A stretch of 14,622 nucleotides of DNA from DASRAJ01 sp039920305 (GTDB taxonomy: Bacteria > Bacteroidota > Bacteroidia > Chitinophagales > UBA10324): assembly GCA_039920305.1 (NCBI GenBank), contig JBDSEA010000256.1, positions 1 to 14,622 of the forward strand, given 5' to 3'. Shown here piece after piece: positions 13,223 through 14,622 of the stretch. The position numbers were made by a program, and so were the translations under genes. The first letter of the stretch is position 1, and every line of letters starts with the position of its first letter. The notes under the pieces were generated by a model. That model searched no databases. It was not told the origin of the DNA and saw nothing but the letters and a program-made list of their open reading frames with translations.

Positions 13223-14478
13223 AGCTTCTTTCATTAATCAATCGCAGGTATCTGGTTAGCTCGGTTGTGTTGCTCACCATTTGCTGCGTTTTCCTTTTTT
13301 TCATGATTGGTTATGTCATTCACTCTGATATGGATGAAAATATGGCGGATGAGCAGCAGCAGATTGCACTGGCCTTTCAGCTGAATGGCGAATTGCCTGA
13401 AGCACAAAATCTTAAAAGCGTACGCGTTGAAGTAAGCGAAATAGCTGTTGCTTATGAAATGGAACCGCGCATTGTTGACACGTTGATTTACAACACATTT
13501 GAAGATGAATATATTCCGCATCGTCAGCTCTCCTTTGTGATTAGCAATGGTCACAAACATTACCTGATCAGGCTCAGTCACTCGAAACTGGAATCAGATG
13601 ACCTTCTGGTGTCCCTGTTAATTTTTACCATCATTTTTATGTTGGCACTCATTGCCGTTATTTATTTTTTTAATCGCAGCATTTCCAAAAAAATCTGGCA
13701 ATCATTTAATGATACCCTCCAGAAACTGAGGGCTTTTGACCTTACAGGTAAGAATCAAATTTCGTTTTCACACTCATTAATAGCTGAATTCGAAGAGCTG
13801 AATCAGTCACTGAGCCGGATGACCGAAAAAATCAACAGGGATTACAGCCGGTTAAAAGAATTTACTGAAAACGCTTCTCACGAAATACAAACGCCCCTGT
13901 CAATTATCCGTGGTAAGCTTGAAATACTCATTCAATCTGATCAGTTGGATGAAGAGCAGATGAATTCAATTCAAGCCATCAATGAAGCAATTTCCCGGCT
14001 CTCAAAATTAAATTCAGCTTTACTTACCCTTACCAGGATTGAGAATTATCAGTTTACCGGCATAGAAAGAATTCATCTTGCAACATTTCTTCGTAACAAA
14101 CTGGCCATGCTGGATGAAATGTTGCAGCAAAAAGAAATTTCTGTTTCACTGGATTTTGATGAAGGTTCTTTTTTGATTATGAATCCGTCACTTGTCGATT
14201 TACTTTTTGATAATCTTATCGGAAATGCATTGAAGCATAATCATGAAAAAGGATTTATCAGAATTCACATAGGCGGAAATAAAATGTCCATTTCAAATTC
14301 AGGCGAGCCGGCACGAATGTCAACAGAAATATTATTTGATCGGTTTGTGAAAAACAGCCCTTCCTCTGAATCTCTCGGGCTGGGATTAGCCATGGTAAGG
14401 CAGATTTGCATGAATTATGGTTTCGGTATTCAGTATATCATCGAAGGAACTGAGCATACCATGATCCTTTCCTTCTAA
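13219..14478 (+). CDS. Membrane sensor histidine kinase
   Basis: A 419-residue HisKA/HATPase_c kinase, partner of the preceding response regulator (ATGA overlap at 13219-13222). Two membrane helices at about 12-34 and 128-150 enclose a small periplasmic region of about 93 residues with no recognised sensor domain. A short linker (about 152-205) stands where HAMP would be. The phospho-acceptor is H221 in ENASHEIQTPL; the N box is DNLIGNALKHN (331-341); later ATP-binding motifs are SISNSGE (357-363) and SLGLGLAMVRQI (385-396). The frame is open upstream to a TTG at 13174, but ATG 13219 gives the natural N-terminus MKLLSLINRR. It lacks the KdpD Usp-like and DUF4118 sensor domains. The ligand is unknown. 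Confidence 0.95.
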   Translation: MKLLSLINRRYLVSSVVLLTICCVFLFFMIGYVIHSDMDENMADEQQQIALAFQLNGELPEAQNLKSVRVEVSEIAVAYEMEPRIVDTLIYNTFEDEYIPHRQLSFVISNGHKHYLIRLSHSKLESDDLLVSLLIFTIIFMLALIAVIYFFNRSISKKIWQSFNDTLQKLRAFDLTGKNQISFSHSLIAEFEELNQSLSRMTEKINRDYSRLKEFTENASHEIQTPLSIIRGKLEILIQSDQLDEEQMNSIQAINEAISRLSKLNSALLTLTRIENYQFTGIERIHLATFLRNKLAMLDEMLQQKEISVSLDFDEGSFLIMNPSLVDLLFDNLIGNALKHNHEKGFIRIHIGGNKMSISNSGEPARMSTEILFDRFVKNSPSSESLGLGLAMVRQICMNYGFGIQYIIEGTEHTMILSF

Positions 14479-14622
14479 GGAATGCATTCCGTATTAAGCT
14501 TTAATTCAGCATTCAATAAATGATTTCTTAAATCTGCCTGGAAGCAATTTCCCTGCAACTAAAAAATTATTACTACAGAATTTCTTCAGGTTCACATCTA
14601 AAATTTGCAGTGTTAATAATTA

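Noticed and set aside
12545..14478. Interpretation of the two-component pair as KdpE/KdpD
   Set aside because: The kinase has only two membrane helices and no KdpD N-terminal or Usp-like domains; position near the kdp relic is not enough.
14479..14490. Perfect palindrome GGAATGCATTCC right after the kinase gene
   Set aside because: There is no loop and no following T-run, so a terminator is not supported; a 12-nt palindrome can occur by chance.

Overview
The window looks like chromosome of a member of the Bacteroidota, probably a Chitinophagia/Sphingobacteriia-type lineage. Supporting signs are a GldC gliding-motility homologue, a DUF4293 membrane protein, a RecA with a Bacteroidota-type CCC segment before the L2 loop, several TAnnTTTG -7 boxes, and starts that mostly lack Shine-Dalgarno sequences. 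No rRNA, tRNA, CRISPR array or recognisable transposase gene was found.

Layout. Bases 1-8306 are mostly housekeeping: a minus-strand thiolase divergent from a DUF4293 gene; recA followed closely by a DUF433 antitoxin whose DUF5615-type toxin partner is destroyed by three frameshifts; an OsmC peroxidase; a ComM/YifB AAA+ ATPase; gldC; a minus-strand NhaD-type Na+/H+ antiporter; a 34-nt near-perfect hairpin; and a pirin. Bases 8307-10585 hold a Kup potassium transporter whose start codon is uncertain.

Bases 10586-12544 are the accessory, scrambled part. They contain pieces of a dead Kdp (high-affinity K+-ATPase) operon on the plus strand: a frameshifted kdpA 3' region, the last codons of kdpA, and two copies of the kdpB 5' end. 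Minus-strand toxin-antitoxin genes are interleaved with these pieces: an orphan antitoxin-like gene, a TumE/DUF6516-like toxin with its overlapping antitoxin, and a truncated duplicate of the first antitoxin. A direct repeat of about 243 bp (roughly 95% identical) carries the 5' end of the antitoxin-like gene, its promoter and the kdpB 5' end, and flanks the complete TA module.

Bases 12545-14478 are an intact OmpR-type response regulator and a membrane histidine kinase in one operon, joined by an ATGA overlap.

How the parts relate. nhaD, kup and the kdp relic all concern monovalent cations, so the locus may be a K+/Na+ homeostasis neighbourhood in which the Kdp pump was lost while Kup was kept. 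Two separate toxin-antitoxin remnants or modules lie among these genes, one with a dead toxin and one apparently intact. The two-component system sits where kdp regulators might be expected, but it has no KdpD sensor domains, so its signal is unknown.
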